DNA of 64,000 bases from Nymphaea colorata. Its lineage: Eukaryota > Streptophyta > Magnoliopsida > Nymphaeales > Nymphaeaceae. The translations under genes were made by a program, and so were the position numbers. The stretch is taken from NCBI RefSeq assembly GCF_008831285.2, contig NC_045143.1, positions 25,195,662-25,259,661 on the forward strand, written 5' to 3'. Positions 36,201 to 45,892 of the stretch are shown in pieces (positions within the stretch are counted from its first letter, which is position 1; the number at the start of each line of letters is the position of its first letter). Below the pieces are notes generated by a model. The model saw only the letters and a program-made list of their open reading frames with translations. It searched no databases and was not told the DNA's origin.

Positions 36201-37457
36201 GTTCTTCTCGCTGTTGCCGTCAGCAAGAATTGGTCTCTATCACAGCTTGATGTCAAAAATGCCTTTCTGTATGGTGACCTACATGAAGAAGTGTATATGC
36301 AGCAACCACCAGGGTTTGTTGCTGAGGGGGAGTGTCAGAAAGTGTGTAGATTGAGAAAGGCAATTTATGGTCTGAAACAAAGTCCTCGAGCTTGGTTTCA
36401 AAAATTATCAGAGAATATTGAGTATGAGGGCTTCAGACGTTCTTCGGCTGATCATTCCCTTTTTGTCAAGAAAACTTCTACAGGTACAGTTATAGTTCTT
36501 GTCTATGTTGATGATATCATTGTTACAGGGGATGATATTCAGGGGATTTCCAACATCAAGGGCATCCTTGGACGACACTTTGTCACCAAGGATCTTGGTG
36601 AGCTACGCTATTTCCTAGGTATTGAGTTTGCCAGAAATCAGAAGGGTCTTATCATGTGCCAAAGGAAATACGTTACTGATGTCTTGCAAGAGACAGGTAT
36701 GCTAGGATGTCGACCTGCCTCTACACCCATGGACATCAATACTCGCTTGTATGATGATGATACTAAAGATGTTGATGCTAGACAATATAGAGGGGTTGTT
36801 GGGAAGCTCCTATATATCACTGTTACTCGACCTGATATTGCCTATGCTATCAGCAGAGTGAGTCAATTTATGGATAAGCCCAAGAAAGTCCATTGGGATG
36901 CTGCCATGATGATTCTCAGGTATCTGAAAAATTCACCAGGAATGGGACTCTTCTTTCAAAATGGTACATCTCTCACTATATCTGTGTATGTTGATGCTGA
37001 TTATGCGGGATGTCACCTTGACAGAAAATCCACTACTGGGTTTTGTGTGTTTATTGGATCCAACTTGGTTACATGGAAGAGTAAGAAGCAGACAGTGGTT
37101 GCCAGATCAAGTGCAGAATCTGAGTATAGAGCTATGGTTCAGGCTACTGCTGAAGTTATGTGGGTTAGATCTCTGATGTTGGATCTTACTGTGGAAGTGC
37201 CTCTTCCTATGCAATTGTTAGGTGATAACAAAGCTGCTCTGTTTATTGCTAATAATCCTGCTTTCCATGAGAGAACCAAGCATGTTGAAGTAGATTGTCA
37301 CTATACCAGAGACATGATTCAAAAGGGGTTTGTAAGCACCTCCCATATTTCAACTACAGGGCAAACTGCTGATATTTTTACTAAAGCTCTTGCAAGAGGA
37401 CCATTCCAAAGTTGTTGTTCCAAGTTGAGCTTGTTTGACATATACGCTCCAACTTGA
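33219..37457 (+). CDS. Nested Copia gag-pol polyprotein, 1412 aa, intact
   Basis: A single uninterrupted frame carries everything an autonomous Copia needs. The N-terminal gag (about residues 20-230) is followed by a CCHC zinc knuckle at 252-265 (CQFCHRIGHTVDKC). The aspartic protease has DSGA starting at Asp355. The GAG-pre-integrase domain is near 480-525 (WHLRFGHLPFQKLL). The integrase triad is Asp542, Asp605 and Glu641. RT motifs include LDVKNAFLYGDL and YVDD with Asp1098-Asp1099. RNase H has Asp1259, a Glu in SSAESEY (about 1298) and Asp1336 in GDNKAA. The start is the first ATG that gives the full gag, and the stop is TGA at 37455-37457, touching the polypurine tract. The length is normal for plant Copia. 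It is on the plus strand, opposite to the host element, so host transcription would not express it. Confidence 0.97.
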   Translation: MSEISSGANTSSFVSSGEMKSSPFSSIITKMDGGNYEMWAMQVKRTLIAHEKEHLILEPEPVQKVGKYTTWFKDNSLVMVWIVGTLSQEIANEVLHKDSAKDMWDSLAATYSQARNETRIMQLHHDIHQMRQDGRPLHTYYSSLKSMFERLNSYFPACKCEQQKAYRDMLMVGVFLSGLDSVYESAKNQMLTSPSIPPIDEAYSRLSRIPISASTVPDTTSAMLATRGRGGPFFARGRGGRGRGNTPSRPVCQFCHRIGHTVDKCWQKHGRPAFANQTVSTDSPEQPKHQHTASSSELHVDDILSQLRHLIGDSAHPSPGPTTSTVPTAASASSSGMYSACTVCSPPDTTDWLIDSGASTHLCGDKMQFTSYVPTPPGRSVILADGKDSPVVGHGEVHLTSSLPLQHVLHAPEFPHSLLSVSQITRELNCRAIFDSSSLVFQDILTGRVIGSGREQGGLYRLVHSFPFAGSTSSGSSSSSAYTWHLRFGHLPFQKLLHVLPQLSHKSSFQCESCQLGKHHRSSFPPRSSRSSHSVFELLHFDVWGPSRTPDLQGHRYYLVAVDDYSRVSWVFLMKHKSEAGHVIKNFINEILTQFDTCVKIVRSDNALELCASSLEQFFRDKGIIHQTSCAYTSQQNGVAERKHCHILDVARTIIIHSHVPHSYWGDAVLTACYLINRMPSSVLGDLIPFSVLFPDRELFSVAPRIFGCVAFVQLLGPGRDKLSPRAIKTIFVGYSRTQKGYRCYDPSTRRYYVSADVTFFESTSYFSPNGTQLRVPEFSDEVHLPLPLMSYPQPVASRFGAIYQRRTKPVQPAPCAPVPSPSMPKVLPEHTNPADHSLCDDATGESPEHATGPHINELDMPIAQRKGKRSCTMHPLSGHLSMARLTPTYRQFVKGLSAVALPQTPMDALSDPKWAAAMQEEMDALQSRGTWTLVTPSSDAAIVGCRWVFTVKYRADGSIERYKARLVAKGYTQTYGVDYYDTFSPVARHASLRVLLAVAVSKNWSLSQLDVKNAFLYGDLHEEVYMQQPPGFVAEGECQKVCRLRKAIYGLKQSPRAWFQKLSENIEYEGFRRSSADHSLFVKKTSTGTVIVLVYVDDIIVTGDDIQGISNIKGILGRHFVTKDLGELRYFLGIEFARNQKGLIMCQRKYVTDVLQETGMLGCRPASTPMDINTRLYDDDTKDVDARQYRGVVGKLLYITVTRPDIAYAISRVSQFMDKPKKVHWDAAMMILRYLKNSPGMGLFFQNGTSLTISVYVDADYAGCHLDRKSTTGFCVFIGSNLVTWKSKKQTVVARSSAESEYRAMVQATAEVMWVRSLMLDLTVEVPLPMQLLGDNKAALFIANNPAFHERTKHVEVDCHYTRDMIQKGFVSTSHISTTGQTADIFTKALARGPFQSCCSKLSLFDIYAPT

Positions 37458-37464
37458 GGGGGAG

Positions 37465-37628
37465 TGTTAAGACGTGTTTATACTCAGTATTAGGCTTGAG
37501 AGGGCACTTGTGTAATAATGTTTCTTTTAATGACTTTCTTGTAACTTATCCCTCTCCTCTAGTCTATATAAAGAGGAGTTAGGGATTCTTTCGAGGTTAA
37601 TCAAAGATTAGTTCTCTTAACTTTATCA
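37465..37628 (+). repeat. 3' LTR of nested Copia
   Basis: 164 bp, reads the same as the 5' LTR at every base, flanked by gttat at 37629-37633. Confidence 0.97.
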
Positions 37629-37633
37629 GTTAT

Positions 37634-38727
37634 AATGCAACTTCTACCGTAATGAGGGGATAAGTTAGTCAATTTACCTGCATTTCCTGTCACATGGGTA
37701 GCTGCACCTGAATCCAAGAACCATTCTCCCTGCTCATTTTGCTTTATAGTCATCTTTGAGAATGCGGCCATCAATAGCTGTTGCATATCTTCAGCGGTGG
37801 ATTTAGAACTTTGTCCTCCTTGTTTATAATCATGTCTTACCCCTTTGTTTTTATTTTGAGGATTAAACCAACATTGTGCCTTCATGTGTCCTTTCTTGTT
37901 GCACTGAAAACAAATTGGTATTTTTCTTGAAGTATCCAAAAGAGACATACCTTGGTTATGTGGTGTTGGTAGAATGCCACGACCACCATGGTTGGAGTTC
38001 CCATGGCTCTTACCAAACTTTACATTCATAGCCAACACATTTTGGGAGTTCCCTTGATCAGTCCTTTCAATGACTCTTTTCATATTCATTTCATGTTGGA
38101 GAAGTTTACCTTGTAGTTCGTTGAAGGAAGGCAGAACAGGAAGGACCTCAAGAGCTGTAATAAAAGCATGATAATCATGCCCAAGTCCATTCAAGGTTTG
38201 CTGCACCTTTTCCTTATCAGAAATGTTATTCCCTGAGGCAGCAAGTTGGTCTGCGACGGCCTTAATACGCCCCAAATAATCCATGATAGACGTTGAACCT
38301 TTGCTCAAATTCTGAAATTCTTTCTTTAAGTACATAATTCGAGCTTCTGATATTTGGGAAAAGGTATCAGCAAGGGTTTCCCATAATTCTTCTGCAGTAC
38401 AATCATCAGAAACTGAAAGTAACACTTGTTGAGATAAAGTGGACAAAATATACGCAACCAGACTTTGATCACGTCTCATCCACATAGCATGTTCAGGATT
38501 GTTGTCTTCATGAACAACAATAACTTCTCCTGCCTCATTTTTTATTTCCTGTAAGACGGATATTGGTGAAGCCTTTGTTGAACCATCGAGATGTCCAAAG
38601 AGGCCTTGACTTCTTATGAAAGGCATGATTTGCCTTTTCCAGATCAGATAATTCTCATGGTTGAGTTTTCGGTAATAAGGTGAGGAAGAAAACTTGAGGA
38701 CATGCCAGAATGCGAAAGGTTTTCCAT
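37634..38727 (-). pseudogene. Host Copia gag and protease
   Basis: The gag ATG is at 38725-38727 (MENLSHSGMSSSF). Near 38665 the frame shifts by one base, so the native start is out of frame with the body (LNHENYLIWKRQIMPFIRS). UBN2-type gag follows (WETLADTFSQISEARIMYLK), then the zinc knuckle CFQCNKKGHMKAQC and the protease motif WFLDSGAATHVTG. It is cut at 37634 by the nested element's target duplication. Its frame and that of the downstream pol part coincide once the nested 5191 bp are discounted. Confidence 0.93.
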
Positions 38728-38947
38728 GACAGCAGAAAGGAATGGTATATAGGTAGAAGATGAGAGGGAAAGAAGACACGATATAACAAGATGTGTCCTT
38801 GGTAAGCAAGAAGAAAAAGGAACAAGAATTGCGCAAGAGACAAGTAAATTCAGGATAGAGACAAGATGAGAAAAGAGTTCTAACCAGATCAGACCTGTTT
38901 GGGCATTTCGTTTGGTAGAGATAACGTAACCTGGCGCTCTGATACCA

Positions 38948-38999
38948 TGATAGAAATGTAGCACCAATATCTATAACCCGAAAACAGCACTCACGCAGG

Positions 39000-39053
<54 letters not shown>

Positions 39054-39411
39054 ACAAGAAGAAACTGAGGAGAAGAAGCCGTAGCCAAAATGGTTTGCAC
39101 GGCCTCTATTTATAATCTCATTTTCAGAATTCTAAGAGTCTCCAATCGTAGAATCCTAAGAGATTTCACAAGCTCCAAGGACATTAATTACATCATAGAA
39201 ACCTAAGAGACTTCACATATTACAAGGATATTAACTACAACATAGAATCCTAGGAGACTTCCCATATAACAAGGATATTAACTATAACATAGAATCCTAG
39301 GAGACTCTTCACATGTTACAAGGACATTAAATATTTTAACACATTCTACAAGGAGGTGGAATCCTAAGAGACTCCTCTTCAACGTGCTGGTGAAGGCTTT
39401 ATATTTTAACA
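38948..39411 (-). repeat. 5' LTR of host Copia
   Basis: 464 bp. It has a longer GA-repeat (about 39003-39047) than the partner LTR and a minus-strand TATAAATA at 39107-39114. The primer-binding site lies on its inner side at about 38936-38947. Confidence 0.95.
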
Positions 39412-39429
39412 CAAACATGCAACCATATG

Positions 39430-39622
39430 TGTTGAATTAGAAGAGTTTATGTTTCTAGGTGGTTCTTTGCAATATTTAATAGTTAGGAGGTCTCTTTAAA
39501 CATTCCTCTATTTTCTGTTGATGTCTTTGTAAATCTCTCTTCAACCCTAATCTCTGTATTATGGAGATTAGGGTTAGTGAATGAAGTTACGTTTTCTATC
39601 TCCAAGGCTGCCGGCTGTAACA
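39430..39622 (+). repeat. 5' LTR of degenerate Copia
   Basis: 193 bp, TG...CA. Duplicated atatg outside, tggtatcaga primer site inside. Confidence 0.95.
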
Positions 39623-40126
39623 TGGTATCAGATTCGGCGATTTCCACCCTTCTCCACCGGCGGCTGTCGTGATTTTCCGGCGACCCCTTCTCCTCTTCCT
39701 CTCCCATCTCTTCCCACTTCTTCTCTTCCTCTATCCTTTCTTTCTCTTTTCTCTCTGCTGATCGAAAGATAGTGAAGCAGCGTGAAAGGGGAACCTAATC
39801 ACATGTGAAAGGTATTTGTGATTAGGTCCCCAACGTGGATGTAGTGGAGCGTAAGCAACTGTGTGGGAGTTACAGTGAAAAGTTGTAAGTCAGATCTAGC
39901 TTCGTGGATGAATAGCAGCACATGGACTCCATTATTATTCAGATCTAGGCTCATGGAAAGCATAGCTACATGTGGATTCAGTTCAGATCTGGGCTCGTGG
40001 AAGATTAAATGCACGTGGACCATATTCTTATCATATTTTTGATGACTGTGGAAAAGTGGCTGCAAGTGGAGTAGCTGCACATTGGGTATATTTTTTTTAT
40101 GAGATTGAATGTCTGTTTTATAATCT

Positions 40127-40366
40127 GGTAGACTGATTTGGAACAACAAAGTTTTTTTATATGCATATGTGGATACGTAGAAGCCTAATGGACTGTTTTG
40201 AACAGCAAGTTCATATATTCTTGTTCATTTATTGATTGTTGTGATTGGTGGACTGATTTGAACAACAAAGTCTTTTTTATGTGCATATGTGGATACGTAG
40301 AAGCCTGGTGGCCTGTTTTGAACAAGAAGTTCGTATATTCTTGTTCATTTATTGATTGTTGTGATT
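40127..40366. repeat. Two 120-bp tandem units in the leader of the degenerate Copia
   Basis: Each unit starts ggt(a/g)gactgattt, at 40127 and 40247, and the start of a third occurs at 40367. They share catatgtggatacgtagaag and tatattcttgttcatttat. They lie between the primer-binding site and the gag start. No coding role is seen. A TA-rich run follows at 40434-40462. Confidence 0.85.
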
Positions 40367-40560
40367 GGTGGACTGATTTACTGAGCAACAAGTTCATAGA
40401 AATTCTTTTTAAGGACTGCTTTTGGTGCAAGAAAATATATATATATATATATTTATATATATACTGCTGCCTAAGTTTTCTCAAGTTGATTGCTGCATGC
40501 TATACTCTTGATTGTATCATAGTGCAACCAGATTAAGATCACATTGTCAAGTCGTGCACT

Positions 40561-43500
40561 ATGGCCGCTGAAGGCAAGGCAGAGACACAATATGAGCATA
40601 AGAACACAAGCAATCTCTTTTCTTATGGCTCTACTGTAAAGTTAGATGCTCCTAAGTTGGAAGACAGATGTTGAGATAAGCTTGGTCGTCCTTCCGCTAT
40701 ACCCCTAGGAAAAGGTGTTGCATCTAAGCAGGGCAAGAATTCATTACAGTCTCCTATGGGATCTATCCAGCAGCTTCATCAGTAGTAGAGGGGTCTTTAC
40801 CTTCTTTCAATCCTGAAACTATGATTATGAATATCAACAAGTCAGAGTATGAGGAGTTCTTAGCACACAGATCTACTCAACCATCGGCCTCTACAGTTAT
40901 GATAGACAGTGTTATGTCTGTTGATACTGCTCCACATGATACGTGTACTACTTGGATTATTGATTCAGGAGCATCGAGACACTTTTGTAGTAGGCCTTTT
41001 ATGTTTATCGTGCTACACTCATTACCTCAGACACGTCATGTGAGACTTGCAGATGGTAGATGGTCTCCTATTATGGGTTATGGAGATATTAAGATTTCTC
41101 AGTCTATGACAATTCCTAATGTGTTATATGCTCCTAAGTTTCCCACTAATCTTTTATCAGTTGGACAATTGATTAATAATTTACATTGTCGTGTTACATT
41201 TGACTCTGGTGTATGTTCATTTCAGGACTTGCAAACTGGGAAGACGATTGGTGGAGGCTATGAGAAAGGGGGCATCTACTTCCTGACTGATTCTGTGGGT
41301 ATTGCAGCCGTCTCGACTTCTTCATTGTCCTCCTCCTTCCAGTGGCATCTCAGACTTGGTCATCCATCTGTCTCCAAGCTCCGTCACCTACTTCTTCATC
41401 TATCAGTTCCAGAGTCATTCCAGTGTGAGGCCTGTCAACTTGGCAAGCACACTCGTAGCAGTTATTCATCGAGTCTTAGTCCGTCCAGTTGTGGACTATT
41501 TGATCTTCTTCGTGTTGATGTGTAGGGTCCTTGCAGAGTTGCTAGTAGGTCTAGATTTCGTTATTTCCTCATCATTGTTGATGATTATTCTCGAGTCACT
41601 TGGGTTTTTCTTTTGAAAGAAAGGTCTGAGGTCATATGTACTCTCAAGAACCTTATTATTGAAATAAAAACCCAGTTTGGTATTCTTGTTAAAAGCGTTC
41701 GCACTGATAATGCTCTTGAGTTCAAGGCATCTACCTTAATAAAATTTTACTCTGATAATGACATTTCTCCTTAATTTACTTGTCCCCATACCTCCCAACA
41801 AAATGGAGTAGCTGAGCGGAAACATCGCCAACTTTTAAATGTGGCACGCTCCCTAATGCTTCATACTAATCTACCTGCATATTTTTTGGGAGATGCCATC
41901 CTCACTGCCTGTTACTTGACCAACCATTTACCCTCATCCTCTATTGACAACAAGGTTCTCATTAAACTTGTGTACCCACAACGATCCTTGTTTTCAGTAG
42001 CTCCCAAAGTATTTGGTTGCACATGCTTCGTTCACATACTTGGACCCACACGTGATAAATTGGGTGCCCAAGCCATTAAGTGTATCTTTATTGGCTATTC
42101 CAGAAATCATAAAGGTTACAAATGCTTTGACCCCTTGACTCAAAAGGAGTATATCAATGCGGATGTGACATTCTTTGAGTCTCAGCCTTATTATAGTTCC
42201 TCACCTACCTCTACTGAGATGCCATTGTCATCTTACCCACTACCTATTCCTCCTATTCCTTTGGAGTCATTCCCTTACGAGTCTCCTTTTGGGGATTCTT
42301 CCGTTGTAGTGTCCAAGTTTCGTGATCCTCTGTTGGTCTACACACGTCGACAGGACCCTTCTCATGATCCTTCCCCAACCGCTTTTTAGGAGATAAGTAC
42401 ATCTGAAGTGAGTATACCTAGTCTATCTGATCTCTGTCATGACTTACCTATTGCTCTTCGTAAAGGCAAGCGACAATGTACTATGCATCCTATATCTCAT
42501 TTTGTTTCTACTGACGGTGTTGGTAAAAGTATGCAACAGTTTATTGAAGCTCTGGCGGCCCATGCAGTTCCTACTTGTCACCAACAAGCCTTATTAGATA
42601 CCTAATGGAGACAAGCTATGCAAGAAGAGATGAATGCATTAGTTCAGCGACACACTTGGGAACTTGTTGATCCTCCTCCTGGTTGTGACATTGTTGGCTC
42701 TAAGTGGGTATTCACAGTGAAATATAATTCTGATGGTTCTATGAAAAGATACAAAGCTCGGTTGGTTGCTAAGGGCTACATGCAGACTTACGGGATTGAT
42801 TTCTTGGAGACTTTCTCTCATGTTGCTCGGTTGGGGACCATTCGTCTTATCATCTCTGTGGCTGTACACCATGACTGGCACATGTATCAAGTTGATGTCA
42901 AAAATGCTTTGTTGTATGGTGATCTCTATGAGACTGTCTATATGCAATAACCACCAGGGTTTGAATGATAGGGGGAGTGTGAAAAAGTGTGCAAACTGAA
43001 GAAAGCTATTTATGGACTCAAGCAGAGTCCTCGTGCTTGGTTTCACAAGTTCTCTGAGGTAGTCTCAAACTGTGGCTTTACGAGATCCCCTCTTGATCAT
43101 TCTCTATTTATCAAGAAGAATTCCAGGGATATGACCGTTCTAGCGGTTTATGTTGATGATATTATCCTGACAGGTGACTCCAATCAAGAAATTTCTGATA
43201 CAAAGTTGTTCATTCAAAAACACTTTGTGACGAAAGATCTTGGTCAACTACGATATTTCTTGGGAATAGAGGTGGCTCGCAACAGGGAAGGTGTAGTTCT
43301 CTCTCAACAAAAGTATGTTCTGAATTTATTGCAAGACACTGGGATGCTAGGAGCTAAACCGGCCAATCTATCTATGAATCCACGCATACATCTTTATGAT
43401 GACCAATCAGAATTAGTCGATTCTCGATCATACATGTCTCTTATTGGAAAGCTCCTCTATGTTACTGTGACCAGACCAGACATACATTAGTTTTGCATTG

Positions 43501-44106
43501 GGAAAACTAAGTCAATTTATAGAAAGACCCAGGAAAGTTCATTGGGATGATGCTTTAATGGTGGTCAAATATCTGAAATCATCTCCTGGTAAAGGACTTT
43601 TGTTCACAAAAGGCAAGACCCTGGTAGTGGAAGCCTATAGTGATGCTGACTATGTTGGCTCAGTCGAAGACAGAAAATCTACCACAAGATTCTGTGTATT
43701 TGTGGGAGGCAACCTTATATCTTGGAGAAGCAAAAAGCAAGGTGTGGTGTCAAGATCTAGTGCAGAATCTGAATACAAAGCTATGGCTCAAACTGCCGCT
43801 GAAATGACTTGGGCTAAATCCATGCTATCTAGCCTAAGTGTGTCGATTCTGCTTCCCATGAATATGTATTGTGACAATCGAGCAGCCACATACATTGCGA
43901 ATATTCCAATTTTCCATGAAAGAACTAAATATATTGAAGTGGACTTCCATTACATTCGGGATCTCGTTCAAGGAGGAACCATAAACACCATTCATGTATC
44001 ATCAGAAGATCAAGCTGCAGATGTCTTCACTAAGGCTCTTCCTATTGGTGACTATTCTAGATGTTGTGACAAGCTGAGCATAATTAATATGTATGCTCCA
44101 GCTTGA
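40561..44106 (+). pseudogene. Degenerate Copia gag-pol remnant
   Basis: A short gag start (MAAEGKAETQYEHK, 40561) stops within about 40 codons, and the gag body and zinc knuckle are gone. Protease (WIIDSGASRHFC) and GAG-pre-integrase (WHLRLGHPSVSKLRHL) lie in 40821-41522, ended by TAG at 41523-41525. The integrase is broken (the TSQQNGVAERKHR region at 41790-41830, a stop at about 41773). RT pieces are 42618-42950 and 42987-43487 (YVDDIILTGD), and RNase H is at 43498-44106 (YSDADYVGSVEDRKS). Several stops and one shift at about 43490 exclude function. Confidence 0.93.
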
Positions 44107-44113
44107 GGAGGAG

Positions 44114-44306
44114 TGTTGAATTAGAAGAGTTTATGTTTCTAGGTGGTTCTTTGCAATATTTAATAGTTAGGAAGTCTCTTTAAACATTCCTCTATTTTCT
44201 GTTGATGTCTTTGTAAATCTCTCTTCAACCCTAATCTCTTTATTATGGAGATTAGGGTTAGTGAATGAAGTTACGTTTTCTCTCTTTAAGGCTGCCGGCT
44301 GTAACA
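44114..44306 (+). repeat. 3' LTR of degenerate Copia
   Basis: 193 bp. About five substitutions relative to the 5' LTR, mostly in the last 60 bp. Confidence 0.95.
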
Positions 44307-45791
44307 ATATGTATTCCTTAAATTAGGGTGGTTGCAACACCCTATCTGCAGAAAGGACTTGATATAGTCCCTTATTGAAAATTTTGAAAATCTTTTGATC
44401 TTCTATGTCTCCATGTTCCACACTACCGGGCATCTTGATGCTTAGCCTTTTTAAGTGTGAATCGGAGTCAATTACAGTGCATATTTGGATCGCCCATACC
44501 AAGCACTCAAATCAATTCCGGGCTGGCTCGTCACATTCACAGTGTCAATACTCAAAATAACATCCTCATCAATGAGAATACTTTCTCATAGTCCTACATC
44601 TATGGTTTTGAGAATAGCCAATGGACCTATATGGGTAAGCCCTACTTTGTTGTGTCTCAATTTGCATTCCTTGCCAGTGTTGTGCACCATAAGGCAGGTT
44701 GAGACCCACAGAGTTGATGTGTTACCTGGTCAGCCTTGGACCTGGTCGTTACCATTCACACACCTACGTCATGGGGCCTCCACTCTCCAGGCCCCACACA
44801 AGTTGCATCCAGATATCTAATTACGTCAACATGTTCTTTTCGGGGAGATACTCCTTGAATAGATTCCCCTACTTGTGAAGCATCTTTTTGTATATGTCAT
44901 TGGTCACTTCAATGCTTCCACGAGAGTCAGAGGCATGCATGCATTTGCAAACTTTGTAGTCAAAATTTCAAATTCTCCACATATGCTTTTGAAACTTTTC
45001 TACGTTACCTTAATACTCATTGCAAAATGTTTGTTGGCTCGCAAACCGCCAGAACCTGACAAGCTTATTATTAGCTTCATAAAATAGATATAAGAATTTG
45101 AATTTAGTTTGTGCCATCCAAAGACAGATTGTCCTAAGATCTAAATGATCTAGAGTTGATATAAATTTAGCACACCACCAAAATGTTGTCGGAACAGGTG
45201 GACAAAGAACCGACATGTTTAAGAATGGAGGTACTTTGTGGAGGTCAAGACACTATAAGTTACAGTTATATTGCCATTTTCTAGAGAAGAAAATTATTTT
45301 TTTTGTCGCCAAAAGGTGTCAGAAACGAATTTATACGCGCTAGCGATTGCCAACAAGTTAAGTTCGTAAACGAGCCACAAAGCTGAAACTTCGGCTCTAA
45401 AATAAGTAGTTCTCGACCCAATTATCGTACACACATCTAGCATTTTTTTTTCACTGTGGCACTAGTAGGGTCATATTAGAATTTCATAATCGAAATGGTA
45501 CTTCTGGGGGCAATCGAAAAGAGTCAATTTCGCAACACGAGAAGGACCAACCTACCAATTCTCCTTAAGATTTCCAGATCACACAAATAGCATGTCGTTT
45601 CTTTAATAAAAAATTGTATTAGAAATTACAATAAGAAAACGAAATATGCAGGAAATTCAATAAATTCAAAAATTATTTCCAAATTTTTGTTTGGAATTGT
45701 ACCCTGGCAATAAAGTGAAGCCAACAACAGACTTTGGAATCGACAAGGAAATGAATGCAGTTTACTGCTAGAAACAGGGAATAAAGCAAAT

Positions 45792-45891
45792 CTTATATAT
45801 CGAGGAAGGTTATCAATCTCATCATAAACAGAAGGACTGAGGCCGTTCAGTGCCAGGAAATAGAGCAATGCCTTTGGCAAGGGGATCTTCG
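45792..45891 (-). pseudogene. NSUN exon 1 partial duplicate (copy A)
   Basis: The minus-strand frame reads LPKALLYFLALNGLSPSVYD and EIDNLPRYIR, matching exon 1 at 47535-47634. Its 5' part, with the start codon, lies outside the duplicated unit. Its splice donor has changed from gttttc to atttgc, so it cannot serve as a first exon. It is the exon-1 copy closer to the rest of the NSUN gene. Confidence 0.85.
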
Positions 45892-45892
45892 A

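Larger units (their letters stand above)
32443..37628 (+). mobile_element. Intact nested Ty1/Copia LTR retrotransposon
   Basis: A complete 5186-bp element lies in the coding region of another Copia. LTRs 32443-32606 and 37465-37628 are both 164 bp and identical in my base-by-base reading. The 5-bp duplication gttat flanks it (32438-32442 and 37629-37633). A primer-binding site tggtatcagagc (32607-32618), a leader of about 600 nt, one 1412-codon polyprotein (33219-37457) and a polypurine tract gggggag (37458-37464) follow in order. All catalytic residues are present. Identical LTRs and an open frame mean very recent insertion, and this is the only element here that looks autonomous. Confidence 0.97.
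28775..39411 (-). mobile_element. Ty1/Copia LTR retrotransposon (host of the nested element), minus strand
   Basis: The LTRs are 28775-29226 (452 bp) and 38948-39411 (464 bp), bounded tgatag...taaca. They differ by two substitutions that I see, plus the length of a GA microsatellite. The target duplication caaac lies at 28770-28774 and 39412-39416. The primer-binding site tggtatcagagc abuts the right LTR on the minus strand. Without the 5191 bp added by the nested Copia and its target duplication, the element is about 5.45 kb. Gag, protease, integrase, RT and RNase H are all present. Damage is one frameshift near the gag start (about 38665), one in-frame stop (31639-31641) and the nested insertion. 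It sits in tandem copy A inside NSUN intron 1. Confidence 0.96.
39430..44306 (+). mobile_element. Degenerate Ty1/Copia LTR retrotransposon, plus strand
   Basis: The LTRs are 39430-39622 and 44114-44306 (193 bp each, tgttgaatt...gtaaca), with about five differences. The target duplication atatg lies at 39425-39429 and 44307-44311. The primer-binding site tggtatcaga abuts the left LTR, and a purine tract gaggaggag precedes the right LTR. Gag is mostly deleted and pol carries many stops. It is inserted only 13 bp from the host Copia's right target duplication, inside tandem copy A of NSUN intron 1. Confidence 0.96.
28628..45891. repeat. Tandem duplication copy A (split by two Copia insertions)
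   Basis: Removing the Copia elements leaves 28628-28774 + 39417-39429 + 44312-45891, about 1740 bp. It is collinear with copy B at 45893-47634 (about 1742 bp), starting at atactaa(a/g)tactaataagc and ending at ggatcttcg. Copy A carries the end of NSUN exon 1 at 45792-45891. The two copies show scattered substitutions throughout. Confidence 0.93.

Noticed and set aside
40127-40366. Possible CRISPR-like or satellite array
   Set aside because: Only two full direct 120-bp units without spacers, located in a retrotransposon leader of a eukaryotic genome.
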